Assembly: GCF_051014445.1 (NCBI RefSeq)
Contig: NW_027488366.1
Location: forward strand, 10,496,001 to 10,560,000
Length of the DNA stretch: 64,000 nucleotides
Origin: Colletes latitarsis
Taxonomy: Eukaryota; Arthropoda; Insecta; Hymenoptera; Colletidae
Reading direction: 5' to 3'
In this document: positions 25,353 to 38,190 of the stretch, piece after piece
Position numbering within the stretch: position 1 is the stretch's first letter
How the letters are laid out: the number at the start of each line of letters is the position of its first letter
Notes under the pieces: generated by a model
Seen by the model: the letters and a program-made list of their open reading frames with translations, nothing else
Told to the model about the DNA's origin: nothing
The model's database searches: none
Position numbers and translations under genes: made by a program

Positions 25353-27315
25353 ATCCCAGACCTTTCCCAGACCTAACTTGCGTTATCCTCTAAAATATTG
25401 ATCGAAACCAGGTTTAATTGAATGTTTCTGTGTGGTACCACATTACTACGTGATCCAAACCAGTAAAAACCCAGGATCCGTTCTACAAGTATGTGAAGAA
25501 TGCGAAAGTATGAGTCTGATGAGTGAAAATCCCAGGCCTAACCCAGACCTAAGATGCTTTATCCTCTAAAATATTTATCCAGAACAGGTTTCATTGAATG
25601 TTTCAGTGTGGTACCACTTTACTACGTGATCCAATCCAGACATAGCCCAGGATCTAGCCATGAAGTATGAGAAATATGCGATAGTAAGAGCCTGATGAGG
25701 GCAAATCCTAGACCTATCCCAGACCTAACTTGCGTTATCCTCTAAAATATTGATCGAAACCAGGTTTAATTGACTGTTTCAGCGTGGTACCACATTACTA
25801 CGTGATACAATGCAGAAACAGCCCAGGATCTAGCCATGAAGTATGAGAAATATGCGAAAGTATGAGCCTGATGAGGGCAAATCCTAGACGTAACCCAGAC
25901 CTAACACGCGTTATCCTCTAAAATATTTATCAAGACCAGGTTTAATTGAATGTTTCAGTGTGGTACCACATTACTACGTGATCCAAACCAGACAAAAACC
26001 CAGGATCCGTTCAACAAGTATGTGAGGAATGCGAAAGTATGAGTCTGATGAGTGAAAATCCCAGGCCTAACCTAGACCTAACATGCGTTGTCCTCAAAAA
26101 TATTGATCGAAACCTGGTTTAATCGACAGTTTCAGTGTGGTACCACATTACTATGTGATCCAAACCAGTAAAAACCCAGGATCTGTTCAACGAGTATGTG
26201 AAGTGTGCGAAAGTATGAGTCTGATGAGGGCAAATCCCAGACCTATCCCAGACCTAACATGCGTTATCCTCTAAAATATTTATCAAGACCAGGTTTAATT
26301 GATTGTTTCAGTGTGGACCCACACTACTACGTGATCCAAACCAGAAAAAACCCAGCATCCGTTCAACAAGTATGTGAAGAATGCGAAAGAATGAGTCTGA
26401 TGAGTGAGAATCCCAGACCAATCCCTGACTTAACTTGCGTTATCCTCTAAAATATTGATCGAAACGTGGTTTAATCGACTCTTTCAGTGTGGTGCCTCAT
26501 TACTATGTGATCCAAACCAGAAAATAACCCAGGATCTGTTCAACGAGTATGTGAAGTGTGCGAAAGTATGAGTCTGATGAGGTCAAATCCCAGACCAATT
26601 CCAGACTTAACTTGCGTTATCCTCTAAAATATTGATCGAAACCAGGTTTAATCGACTGTTTCAGTGTGGTACCACATTACTACGTGATCCAAACCAGAAA
26701 AAACCCAGGATCAGTTCAACAAGTATAAGAAGAATGCGAAAGTATGAGTCTGATGAGTGAAAATCCCAGGGCTAACCTAGACCTAACATGCGTTATCCTC
26801 TAAAATATTGATCGAAACCAGGTTTAATCGACTGTTTCAGTGTGGTACCACATTACTACGTGATCCAAACCAGAAAAAACCCAGGATCAGTTCAACAAGT
26901 ATAAGAAGAATGCGAAAGTATGAGTCTGATGAGTGAAAATCCCAGGCCTAACCTAGACCTAACATGCGTTATTCTCTAAAATATTGATCGAAACGTGGTT
27001 TAATCGACTCTTTCAGTGTGGTGCCTCATTACTACGTGATCCAAACCAGAAAAAACCCAGCATCCGTTCAACAAGTATGTGAAGAATGCGAAAGAATGAG
27101 TCTGATGAGTGAGAATCCCAGACCAATCCCAGACTTAACTTGCGTTATCCTCTAAAATATTGATCGATACCAGGTTTAATCGACTGTTTCAGTGTGGTAC
27201 CACACTACTACGTGATACAAACCAGAAAATAACCCAGGATCTGTTCAACGAGTATGTGAAGTGTGCGAAAGTATGAGTCTGATGAGGTCAAATCCCAGAC
27301 CTATCCCAGACCTAA

Positions 27316-27491
27316 CTTGCGTTGTCCTCTAAGATATTGATGGAAACCAGGTTTAATTGACTGTTTCAGTGTTGTACTTCATTACTACGTGATGCAATCC
27401 AGAAAAAGCCCAGGATCTAGCCATCAAGTATGAGAAATATCCGAAAGAACGAGCCTGATGAGATCAAATCCCCGACCTAACCTAGACCTAA
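27316..27491. repeat. Representative monomer, GTTGTACTTC class
   Basis: A 176-bp monomer starting CTTGCGTTGTCCTC with ATTGATGGAAACC, then GTGTTGTACTTCATTAC instead of GTGTGGTACCACATTAC, so the dyad is lost, and GATCTAGCCATCAAGTATG. It is usually followed by a monomer starting AACATGAATTATTCTC. The pair is a fixed two-monomer marker present in every HOR block from A to G. Confidence 0.85.
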
Positions 27492-28703
27492 CATGAATTA
27501 TTCTCTAAAATATTGATCGCAACCAGGTTTAAGCGACTGTTTCAGTGTGGTACCACATTACTATGTGATCCAAACCAGAAAATAACCCAGGATCTGTTCA
27601 ACGAGTATGTGAAGTGTGCGAAAGTATGAGTCTGATGAGGACAAATCCCAGACCTATCCCAGACCTAACATGCGTTATCCTCTAAAATATTTATCAAGAC
27701 CAGGTTTAATTGATTGTTTCAGTGTGGACCCACATTACTACGTGATCCAAACCAGAAAAAACCCAGGATCCGTTCAACAAGTATGCGAAGAATGCGAAAG
27801 TATGAGTCTGATGAGTGAAAATCCCAGGCCTAACCTAGACCTAACATGCGTTATCCTCAAAAATATTGATCGAAACCTGGTTTAATCGACTGTTTCAGTG
27901 TGGGACCACATTACTATGTGATACAAACCAGAAAATAACCCAGGATCTGTTCAACGAGTATGTGAAAAACGCGAAACTGTGAGCCTGATGAAGGCAAATC
28001 TTAGACCTAACCCAGACCTAAGATGCGTTGTCCTCTAAAATATTTATCCAGACCAGGTTTCATTGAATGTTTCAGTGTGGTACCACTTTACTACGTGATC
28101 CAATCCAGAAATAGCCCAGGATCTAGCCATGAAGTATGAGAAATATGCGAAAGTATGAGCCTGATGAGGGCAAATCCTAGACCAAACCCAGACCTAACAT
28201 GCGTTATCCTCTAAAATATTTATCAAGACCAGGTTTAATTGAATGTTTCAGTGTGGTACCACATTACTATGTGATCCAAACCAGAAAATAACCCAGGATC
28301 TGTTCAACGAGTATGTGAAGTGTGCGAAAGTATGAGTCTGATGAGGGCAAATCCCAGACCTATCCCGGACCTAACATGCGTCATCCTCTAAAATATTTAT
28401 CAAGACCAGATTTAATTGATTGTTTCAGTGTGGACCCACATTACTACGTGATCCAAACCAGAAAAAACCCAGGATCCGTTCAACAAGTATGTGAAGAATG
28501 CGAAAGTATGAGTCTGATGAGTGAAAATCCCAGGCCTAACCTAGACCTAACATGCGTTATCCTCAAAAATATTGATCGAAACCTGGTTTAATCGACTGTT
28601 TCAGTGTGGTACCACATTACTATGTGATCCAAACCAGAAAATAACCCAGGATCTGTTCAACGAGTATGTGAGGTGTGCGAAAGTATGAGTCTGATGAGGT
28701 CAA

Positions 28704-30465
28704 ATCCCAGAACAATCCCAGACTTAACTTGCGTTATCCTCTAAGATATTGATCGAAACCAGGTTTAATCGACTGTTTCCGTGTGGTACCACATTACTAC
28801 GTGATCCAATCCAGAAAAACCCCAAGATCAGTTCAACATGTATGAGAAGAATGCGAAAGTATGAGTCTGATGAGTGAAAATCCCAGGGCTAACCTAGACC
28901 TAACATGCGTTATCCTCTAAACAATTGATCCAAACCAGGTTTAATGGACTGTTTCAGTGTGGTACCACACTACTACGTGATACAAACCAGAAAAAACCCA
29001 GGATCTGTTCAACAAGTATGAGAAGAATGCGAAAGTATGAGTCTGATGAGTGAAAATCCCAGGGCTAACCTAGACCTAACATGCGTTATCCTCAAAAATA
29101 TTGATGGAAACCAGGTTTAATTGACTGTTTCAGTGTTGTACTTCATTACTACGTGATCCAATCCAGAAAAAGCCCAGGATCTAGCCATCAAGTATGAGAA
29201 ATATGCGAAAGAATGAGCCTGATGAGAGAAAATCCCAGACCTAACCTAGACCTAACATGAATTATTCTCTAAAATATTGGTCGAAACCAGGTTTAATTGA
29301 CTGATCCAGTGTGGTCCCACATTACTACGTGATCCAAACCAGAAAAAACCCAGGATCCGTTCAACAAGTATGTGAAGAATGCGAAAGTATGAGTGTGATG
29401 TGTGAAAATCCCAGGCCTAACCTAGACCTAACATGCGTTATCCTCAAAAATATTGATCGAAACGTGGTTTAATCGACTCTTTCAGTGTGGTGCCACATTA
29501 CTATGTGATCCAAACCAGAAAATAACCCAGGATCTGTTCAACGAGTATGTGAAGTGTGCGAAAGTATGAGTCTGATGAGGTCAAATCCCAGAACAATCCC
29601 AGACTTAACTTGCGTTATCCTCTAAGATATTGATCGAAACCAGGTTTAATGGACTGTTTCCGTGTGGTACCACATTACTACGTGATCCAATCCAGAAAAA
29701 CCCCAAGATCAGTTCAACATGTATGAGAAGAATGCGAAAGTATGAGTCTGATGAGTGAAAATCCCAGGGCTAACCTAGACCTAACATGCGTTATCCTCTA
29801 AACAATTGATCCAAAGCAGGTTTAATGGACTGTTTCAGTGTGGTACCACACTACTACGTGATACAAACCAGAAAAAACCCAGGATCTGTTCAACAAGTAT
29901 GAGAAGAATGCGAAAGTATGAGTCTGATGAGTGAAAATCCCAGGGCTAACCTAGACCTAACATGCGTTATCCTCAAAAATATTGATGGAAACCAGGTTTA
30001 ATTGACTGTTTCAGTGTTGTACTTCATTACTACGTGATCCAATCCAGAAAAAGCCCAGGATCTAGCCATCAAGTATGAGAAATATGCGAAAGAATGAGCC
30101 TGATGAGAGAAAATCCCAGACCTAACCTAGACCTAACATGAATTATTCTCTAAAATATTGGTCGAAACCAGGTTTAATTGACTGATCCAGTGTGGTCCCA
30201 CATTACTACGTGATCCAAACCAGAAAAAACCCAGGATCCGTTCAACAAGTATGTGAAGAATGCGAAAGTATGAGTGTGATGTGTGAAAATCCCAGGCCTA
30301 ACCTAGACCTAACATGCGTTATCCTCAAAAATATTGATCGAAACGTGGTTTAATCGACTCTTTCAGTGTGGTGCCACATAACTATGTGATCCAAACCAGA
30401 AAATAACCCAGGATCTGTTCAACGAGTATGTGAAGTGTGCGAAAGTATGAGTCTGATGAGGTCAA
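28704..30465. repeat. 5-monomer tandem duplication (881 bp) inside block C copy 2
   Basis: Counterpart of the duplication at 23,591-25,352. ATCCCAGAACAATCCC lies at 28,704 and 29,585, again 881 bp apart and each exactly 5,113 bp from its equivalent in copy 1. In this copy both repeats have the GACTGATCCAGTGTGGTCCC monomer, whereas in copy 1 only the second does. That suggests local homogenisation after the larger duplication. Confidence 0.83.
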
Positions 30466-31829
30466 ATCCCAGACCTATCCCAGACCTAACTTGCGTTATC
30501 CTCTAAAATATTGATCGAAACCAGGTTTAATTGAATGTTTCTGTGTGGTACCACATTACTACGTGATCCAAACCAGTAAAAACCCAGGATCCGTTCTACA
30601 AGTATGTGAAGAATGCGAAAGTATGAGTCTGATGAGTGAAAATCCCAGGCCTAACCCAGACCTAAGATGCTTTATCCTCTAAAATATTTATCCAGAACAG
30701 GTTTCATTGAATGTTTCAGTGTGGTACCACTTTACTACGTGATCCAATCCAGAAATAGCCCAGGATCTAGCCATGAAGTATGAGAAATATGCGATAGTAA
30801 GAGCCTGATGAGGGCAAATCCTAGACCTATCCCAGACCTAACTTGCGTTATCCTCTAAAATATTGATCGAAACCAGGTTTAATTGACTGTTTCAGCGTGG
30901 TACCACATTACTACGTGATACAATGCAGAAACAGCCCAGGATCTAGCCATGAAGTATGAGAAATATGCGAAAGTATGAGCCTGATGAGGGCAAATCCTAG
31001 ACGTAACCCAGACCTAACACGCGTTATCCTCTAAAATATTTATCAAGACCAGGTTTAATTGAATGTTTCAGTGTGGTACCACATTACTACGTGATCCAAA
31101 CCAGACAAAAACCCAGGATCCGTTCAACAAGTATGTGAGGAATGCGAAAGTATGAGTCTGATGAGTGAAAATCCCAGGCCTAACCTAGACCTAACATGCG
31201 TTGTCCTCAAAAATATTGATCGAAACCTGGTTTAATCGACAGTTTCAGTGTGGTACCACATTACTATGTGATCCAAACCAGTAAAAACCCAGGATCTGTT
31301 CAACGAGTATTTGAAGTGTGCGAAAGTATGAGTCTGATGAGGGCAAATCCCAGACCTATCCCAGACCTAACATGCGTTATCCTCTAAAATATTTATCAAG
31401 ACCAGGTTTAATTGATTGTTTCAGTGTGGACCCACATTACTACGTGATCCAAACCAGAAAAAACCCAGGATCCGTTCAACAGGTATGTGAAGAATGCGAA
31501 AGTATGAGTCTGATGAGTGAAAATCCCAGGCCTAACCTAGACCTAACATGCGTTATCCTAAAAAATATTGATCGAAACCTGGTTTAATCGACTGTTTCAG
31601 TGCGGTACCACATTACTATGTGATCCAAACCAGAAAATCACCCAGGATCTGTTCAACGAGTATGTGAAGTGTGCGAAAGTATGAGTCTGATGAGCGCAAA
31701 TCCCAGACCTATCCCAGACCTAACATGCGTTATCCTCTAAAATATTTATCAAGACCAGGTTTAATTGATTGTTTCAGTGTGGACCCACATAACTACGTGA
31801 TCCAAACCAGAAAAAACCCAGGATCCGTT

Positions 31830-34800
31830 CAACAAGTATGTGAAGAATGCGAAAGTATGAGTCTGATGAGTGAAAAAACCAGGCCTGACCTAGACCTAAC
31901 ATGCGTTATCCTCTAAAATATTGAGCGAAACCAGGTTTAATGGACTGTTTCAGTGTGGTACCACACTACTACGGGATCCAAACCAGAAAAAACCCAGGAT
32001 CTGTTCAACAAGTATGTGAAAAACGCGACAGTATGGGCCTGATGAGGGCAAATCCCAGACCTATCCCAGACCTAACTTGCGATATCCTCTAAAATATTGA
32101 TCGAAACCAGGTTTAATTGACTGTTTTATTGTGGTACCACACTACTACGGGATCCAAACCAGAAAAAACCCAGGATCTGTTCAACAAGTATGTGAAAAAC
32201 GCGAAAGTATGAGCCTGATGAGGGCAAATCCCAGACCTATCCCAGACCTAACTTGCGTTGTCCTCTAAAATATTGATGGAAACCAGGTTTAGTTGATTGT
32301 TTCAGTGTGGTCCCACATTACTACGTGATCCAAACCAGAAAAAACCCAGGATCTGTTCAACATGTATGAGAAATATGCGAAAGAATGAGCCTGATGAGAG
32401 CAAATCCCAGACCTAACCTAGACCTAACATGAATTTTTCTCTAAAATATTGATCGAAACCAGGTTTAATTGACTGTTTCAGCGTTGTACCACATTACTAC
32501 GTGATACAATCCAGAAACAGCCCAGGATCTAGCCCATGAAGTATGAGAGATATGCGAAAGTATGAGCCTGCTGAGGGCAAATCCTAGACCTAACCCAAGC
32601 CTAACATGCGTTATCCTCTAAAATATGTATCAAGACCAGGTTTAATTGATTGTTTCAGTGTGGTCCCACATTACAACGTGATCCAAACCAGAAAAAACCC
32701 AGGATCCGTTCAACAAGTATGTGAAGAATGCGAAAGTATGAGTCTGATGAGTGAAAATCCCAGGCCTAACCTAGACCTAACATGCGTTATCCTCAAAAAT
32801 ATAGATCGAAACCTGGTTTAATCGACTGTTTCAGTGTGGTACCACATTACTATGTGATCCAAACCAGAAAATAACCCAGGATCTGTTCAACGAGTATGTG
32901 AAGTGTGCGAAAGTATGAGTCTGATGAGGGCAAATCCCATACCTATCCCAGACCTAACATGCGTTATCCTCTAAAATATTTATCAAGACCAGGTGTAATT
33001 GATTCTTTCACTGTGGACCCACATTACTACGTGATCCAAACCAGAAAAAACCCAGCATCCGTTCAACACGTATGTGAAGAATGCGAAAGTATGAGTCTGA
33101 TGAGTGAAAATCCCAGGCCTGACCTAGACCTAACATGCGTTATCCTCTAAAATATTGAGTGAAACCAGGTTTAATCGACTGTTTCAGTGTGGTACCACAT
33201 TACTATGAGATCCAAACAAGAAAATAACCCAGGATCTGTTCAACGAGTATGTGAAGTGTGCGAAAGTATGTGTCTGATGAGGTCAAATCCCAGACCATTC
33301 CCAGACTTAACTTGCGTTATCCTCTAAGATATTGATCGAAACCAGGTTTAATCGACTGCTTCAGTGTGGTACCAAATTACTACGTGATCCAAACCAGAAA
33401 AAACCCAGGATCCGTTCAACAAGTATGTGAAGAATGCGAAAGTATGAGTCTGATGAGTGAAAAAACCAGGCCTGACCTAGACCTAACATGCGTTATCCTC
33501 TAAAATATTGAGCGAAACCAGGTTTAATGGACTGTTTCAGTGTGGTACCACACTACTACGGGATCCAAACCAGAAAAAACCCAGGATCTGTTCAACAAGT
33601 ATGTGAAAAACGCGACAGTATGGGCCTGATGAGGGCAAATCCCAGACCTATCCCAGACCTAACTTGCGTTGTCCCCTAAAATATTGATGGAAACCAGGTT
33701 TAATTGACTGTTTCAGTGTTGTACTACATTACTACGTGATGCAATCCAGAAAAGCTCAGGATCTAGCCATCAAGTATGGGAAATATGCGAAAGAATGAGC
33801 CTGATGAGAGCAAATCCCAGACCTATCCCAGACATAACTTGCGTTGTCCTCTAAAACATTGATGGAAACCAGGTTTAATTGACTGTTTCAGTGTTGTACT
33901 TCATTACTACGTGATGCAATCCAGAAAAAGCTCAGGATCTAGCCATCAAGTATGAGAAATATGCGAAAGAATGAGCCTGATGAGAGCAAATCCCAGACCT
34001 AACCTAGACCTAACATGAATTTTTCTCTAAAATATTGATCGAAACCAGGTTTAATTGACTGTTTCAGCGTTGTACCACATTACTACGTGATACAATCCAG
34101 AAACAGCCCAGGATCTAGCCCATGAAGTATGAGAGATATGCGAAAGTATGAGCCTGCTGAGGGCAAATCCTGCACCTAACCCAAGCCTAACATGCGTTAT
34201 CCTCTAAAATATGTATCAAGACCAGGTTTAATTGATTGTTTCAGTGTGGTCCCACATTACAACGTGATCCAAACCAGAAAAAACCCAGGATCGGTTCAAC
34301 AAGTGTGTGAAGAATGCAAAAGTATGAGTCTGATGAGTGAAAATCCCAGGCCTAACCTAGACCTAACATGCGTTATCCTCAAAAATATTGATCGAAACCT
34401 GGTTTAATCGACTGTTTCAGTGTGGTACCACATTACTATGTGATCCAAACCAGAAAATAACCCAGGATCTGTTCAACGAGTATGTGAAGTGTGCGAAAGT
34501 ATGAGTCTGATGAGGGCAAATCCCATACCTATCCCAGACCTAACATGCGTTATCCTCTAAAATATTTATCAAGACCAGGTGTAATTGATTCTTTCACTGT
34601 GGACCCACATTACTACGTGATCCAAACCAGAAAAAACCCAGCATCCGTTCAACACGTATGTGAAGAATGCGAAAGTATGAGTCTGATGAGTGAAAATCCC
34701 AGGCCTGACCTAGACCTAACATGCGTTATCCTCTAAAATATTGAGTGAAACCAGGTTTAATCGACTGTTTCAGTGTGGTACCACATTACTATGAGATCCA

Positions 34801-35005
34801 AACAAGAAAATAACCCAGGATCTGTTCAACGAGTATGTGAAGTGTGCGAAAGTATGTGTCTGATGAGGTCAAATCCCAGACCATTCCCAGACTTAACTTG
34901 CGTTATCCTCTAAGATATTGATCGAAACCAGGTTTAATCGACTGCTTCAGTGTGGTACCAAATTACTACGTGATCCAAACCAGAAAAAACCCAGGATCAG
35001 TTCAA
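31830..35005. repeat. 9-monomer tandem duplication (1,586-1,588 bp)
   Basis: TGAAAAAACCAGGCCTGACC starts at 31,871 and 33,459 (offset 1,588); AAATATGTATCAAGACC monomers start at about 32,623 and 34,209, and the CTTTCACTGTGGACCC variant lies near 33,004 and 34,590 (offset 1,586). The copies match closely at 31,840-32,082 and 32,375-33,400 against 33,428-33,670 and 33,961-34,986. In between, copy 1 has the GACTGTTTTATTGTGG monomer and copy 2 has GTTGTACTACATT monomers, so one internal stretch was replaced. Confidence 0.78.
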
Positions 35006-36524
35006 CAAGTATGAGAAGAATGCGAAAGTATGAGTCTGATGAGTGAAAATCCCAGGGCTAACCTAGACCTAACATGCGTTATCCTCTAAGCAATTGATCC
35101 AAACCAGCTTTAATGGACTGTTTCAGTGTGGTACCACACTACTACGTGATACAAACCAGAAAAAACCCAGGATCTGTTCAACAAGTATGTGAAAAACGCG
35201 AAAGTATGAGCCTGATGAGGGCGAATCCCAGACCTATGCCAGACCTAACTTGCGTTATCTTCTAAAATATTGATCGAAACCAGGTTTAATTGACTGTTTC
35301 AGCGTGGTACCACATTACTACGTGACCCAAACCAGAAAAAACCCAGGAGCTGTTCAACAAGTATGTGAAAAACGCGAAAGTATGAGCCTGATGAGGGCAA
35401 ATCCCGGACCTATCCCAGACCTAACTTGCGTTATCCTCTAAAATATTGATCGAAACCAGGTTTAATTGAATGTTTCTGTGTGGTACCACATTACTACGTG
35501 ATCCAAACCAGTAAAAACCCAGGATCCGTTCTACAAGTATGTGAAGAATGCGAAAGTATGAGTCTGATGAGTGAAAATCCCAGGCCTAACCTAGACCTAA
35601 CATGCGTTATCCTGAAAAATATTGATCGAAACCTGGTTTAATCGACTGTTTCAGTGTGGTACCACATTACTATGTGATCCAAACCAGAAATAGCCCAGGA
35701 TCTAGCCCTCAAGTATGAGAAATATGCGAAAGAATGAGCCTGATGAGAGAAAATCCCAGACCTAACCTAGACCTAACATGAATTATTCTCTGAAATATTG
35801 GTCGAAACCAGGTTTAATTGACTGATTCAGTGTGGTCCCACATTACTACGTGATCCAAACCAGAAAAAACCCAGGATCCGTTCAACAAGTATGTGAAGAA
35901 TGTGAAATATGTGTCTGATGAGTGAAAATCCCGGACCTAAACTAGACCTAACATGCGTTATCCTCAAAAATATTGATCGAAACGTGGTTTAATCGACTGT
36001 TTCAGTGTGGTGCCGCATTACTCTGTGATCCAAACCAGAAAAAAACCCAGGATCTGTTCAACGAGTATGTGAAGTGTACGAAAGTATGAGGCTGATGAGG
36101 TCAAATCCCAGACCAATCCCAGACTTAACTTGCGTTATCCTCTAAAATATTGATCGATGCCAGGTTTAATCGACTGCTTCAGTGTGGTACCACATTACTA
36201 CGTGATCCAAACCAGAAAAAACCCAGGATCAGTTCAACAAGTATAAGAAGAATGCGAAAGTATGAGTCTGATGGGTGAAAATCCCAGGGCTAACCTAGAC
36301 CTAACATGCGTTATCCTCTAAAATATTGATCCAAACCAGGTTTAATGGACAGTTTCAGTGTGGTACCACATTACTACGTGATATAAACCAGAAAAAACCC
36401 AGGATCCGTTCAACAAGTATGTGAGGAATGCGAAAGTATGAGTCTGATGAGTGAAAATCCCAGGCCTAACCTAGACCTAACATGCGTTATCCTCAAAAAT
36501 ATTGATCGAAACCAGGTTTAATCG

Positions 36525-38190
36525 ACTGTTTCAGTGTGGTACCACATTACTACGTGATCCAAACCAGAAAAAACCCAGGATCAGTTCAACAAGTATAAGA
36601 AGAATGCGAAAGTATGAGTCTGATGAGTGAAAATCCCAGGGCTAACCTAGACCTAACATGCGTTATCCTCTAAAATATTGATCGAAACCTGGTTTAATCG
36701 ACTGTCTCAGTTTGGTACCACATTACTATGTGATCCAAACCAGAAAATAACCCAGGATCTGTTCAACGAGTATGTGAAGTGTGCGAAAGTATGAGTCTGA
36801 TGAGGGCTAATCCCACACCTATCCCAGACCTAACTTGCGTTATCCTCTAAAATATTGATCGAAACCAGGTTTAACCGACTGTTTCAGTGTGGAACCACAT
36901 TACTACGCGATCCAAACCAGAAAAAACCGAGGATCAGTTCAACAAGTATGTGAAGAATGCGAAAGTATGAGTCTGATAAGTGAAAATCCCAGGCCTAACC
37001 TAGACCTAACATGCGTTATCCTCAAAAATATTGATCGAAACCTGGTTTAGTCGACTGTTTGAGTGTAGTATCACACTACTACGTGACCCAAACCAGAAAA
37101 AACCCAGGATCTGTTCAACGAGTATGTGAAGTGTGCGAAAGTATGAGTCTGATGAGGGCAAATCCCAGACCTATCCCAGACCTAACATGTGTTATCCTCT
37201 AAAATATTTATCAAGAGCAGGTTTAATTGATTGTTTCAGTGTGGACCCACATTACTACGTGATCCAAACCAGAAAAAACCCAGGATCCGTTCTACAAGTA
37301 TGTGAAGAATGCGAAAGTATGAGTCTGATGAGTGAAAACCCCAGGCCTAACCTAGACCTAACATGCGTTATCCTGAAAAATATTGATCGAAACCTGGTTT
37401 AATCGACTGTTCCAGTGTGGTACCACATTACTATGTGATCCAAACCAGAAAATAACCCAGGATCTGTTCAACGAGTATGTGAAGTGTGCGAAAGTATGAG
37501 TCTGATGAGGGCTAATCCCAGACCTATCCCAGACCTAACTTGCGTTATCCTCTAAAATATTGATCGAAACCAGGTTTAATCGACTGTCTCAGTGTGGTAC
37601 CACATTACTACGTGATCCAAACCAGAAAAAACCCAGGATCAGTTCAACAAGTATAAGAAGAATGCGAAAGTCTGAGTCTGATGAGTGAGAATCCCAGGGC
37701 TAACCTAGACCTAACATGCGTTATCCTCTAAAATATTGATCGAAACCTGGTTTAATCGACTGTCTCAGTTTGGTACCACATTACTATGTGATCCAAACCG
37801 AAAATAACCCAGGATCTGTTCAACGAGTATGTGAAGTGTGCGAAATTATGAGTCTGATGAGGGCTAATCCCAGACCTATCCCAGACCTAACTTGCGTTAT
37901 CCTCTAAAATATTGATCGAAACCAGGTTTAACCGACTGTTTCAGTGTGGAACCACATTACTACGTGATCCAAACCAGAAAAAACCCAGGATCAGTTCAAC
38001 AAGTATGTGAAGAATGCGAAAGTATGAGTCTAATGAGTGAAAATCCCAGGCCTAACCTAGACCTAACATGCGTTATCCTCAAAAATATTGATCGAAACCT
38101 GGTTTAGTCGACTGTTTGAGTGTAGTATCACACTACTACGTGACCCAAACCAGAAAAAACCCAGGATCTGTTCAACGAGTATGTGAAAAA
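36525..38190. repeat. 6-monomer duplication (1,058 bp), partial
   Basis: AGTTCAACAAGTATAAG is at 36,583 and 37,641, and CCTGGTTTAGTCGACTG, with a G in place of the usual A, is at 37,041 and 38,099. Both pairs are 1,058 bp apart (6 x 176 + 2). The shared GAGTGTAGTATCAC variant, which destroys the GGTACC dyad, follows in both copies and again near 52,044 in block E. Confidence 0.75.

Larger units (their letters stand above)
20970..26259. repeat. HOR block C, copy 1 (30 monomers, about 5,290 bp)
   Basis: AGGTTTAATTGATTG at 21,001 recurs at 26,291 (offset 5,290), and downstream markers recur at +5,113: CGGACCTAACATGCGTCATCC near 23,253 / 28,366, CAGAACAATCCC at 23,595 / 28,708, and AGAACAGGTTTC at 25,581 / 30,694. 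The change of 177 bp shows that copy 1 holds one more monomer near 21.7-21.9 kb. The excess over 30 x 176 comes from monomers of 177 bp carrying GAAAATAACCC instead of GAAAAAACCC. It includes an internal 5-monomer duplication. Confidence 0.85.
26260..31430. repeat. HOR block C, copy 2 (about 29 monomers, 5,113-bp offset)
   Basis: Duplicate of block C copy 1. The parallel runs to about 31,430, where CCCACATTAC replaces CCCACACTAC. It has lost one monomer near 26,990-27,060, where a GTGCCTCATTACTACG monomer runs directly into AACCCAGCATCCGTTC. Differences elsewhere are single bases, such as CCTTTCCCAG at 25,361 against CCTATCCCAG at 30,474. Confidence 0.85.
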
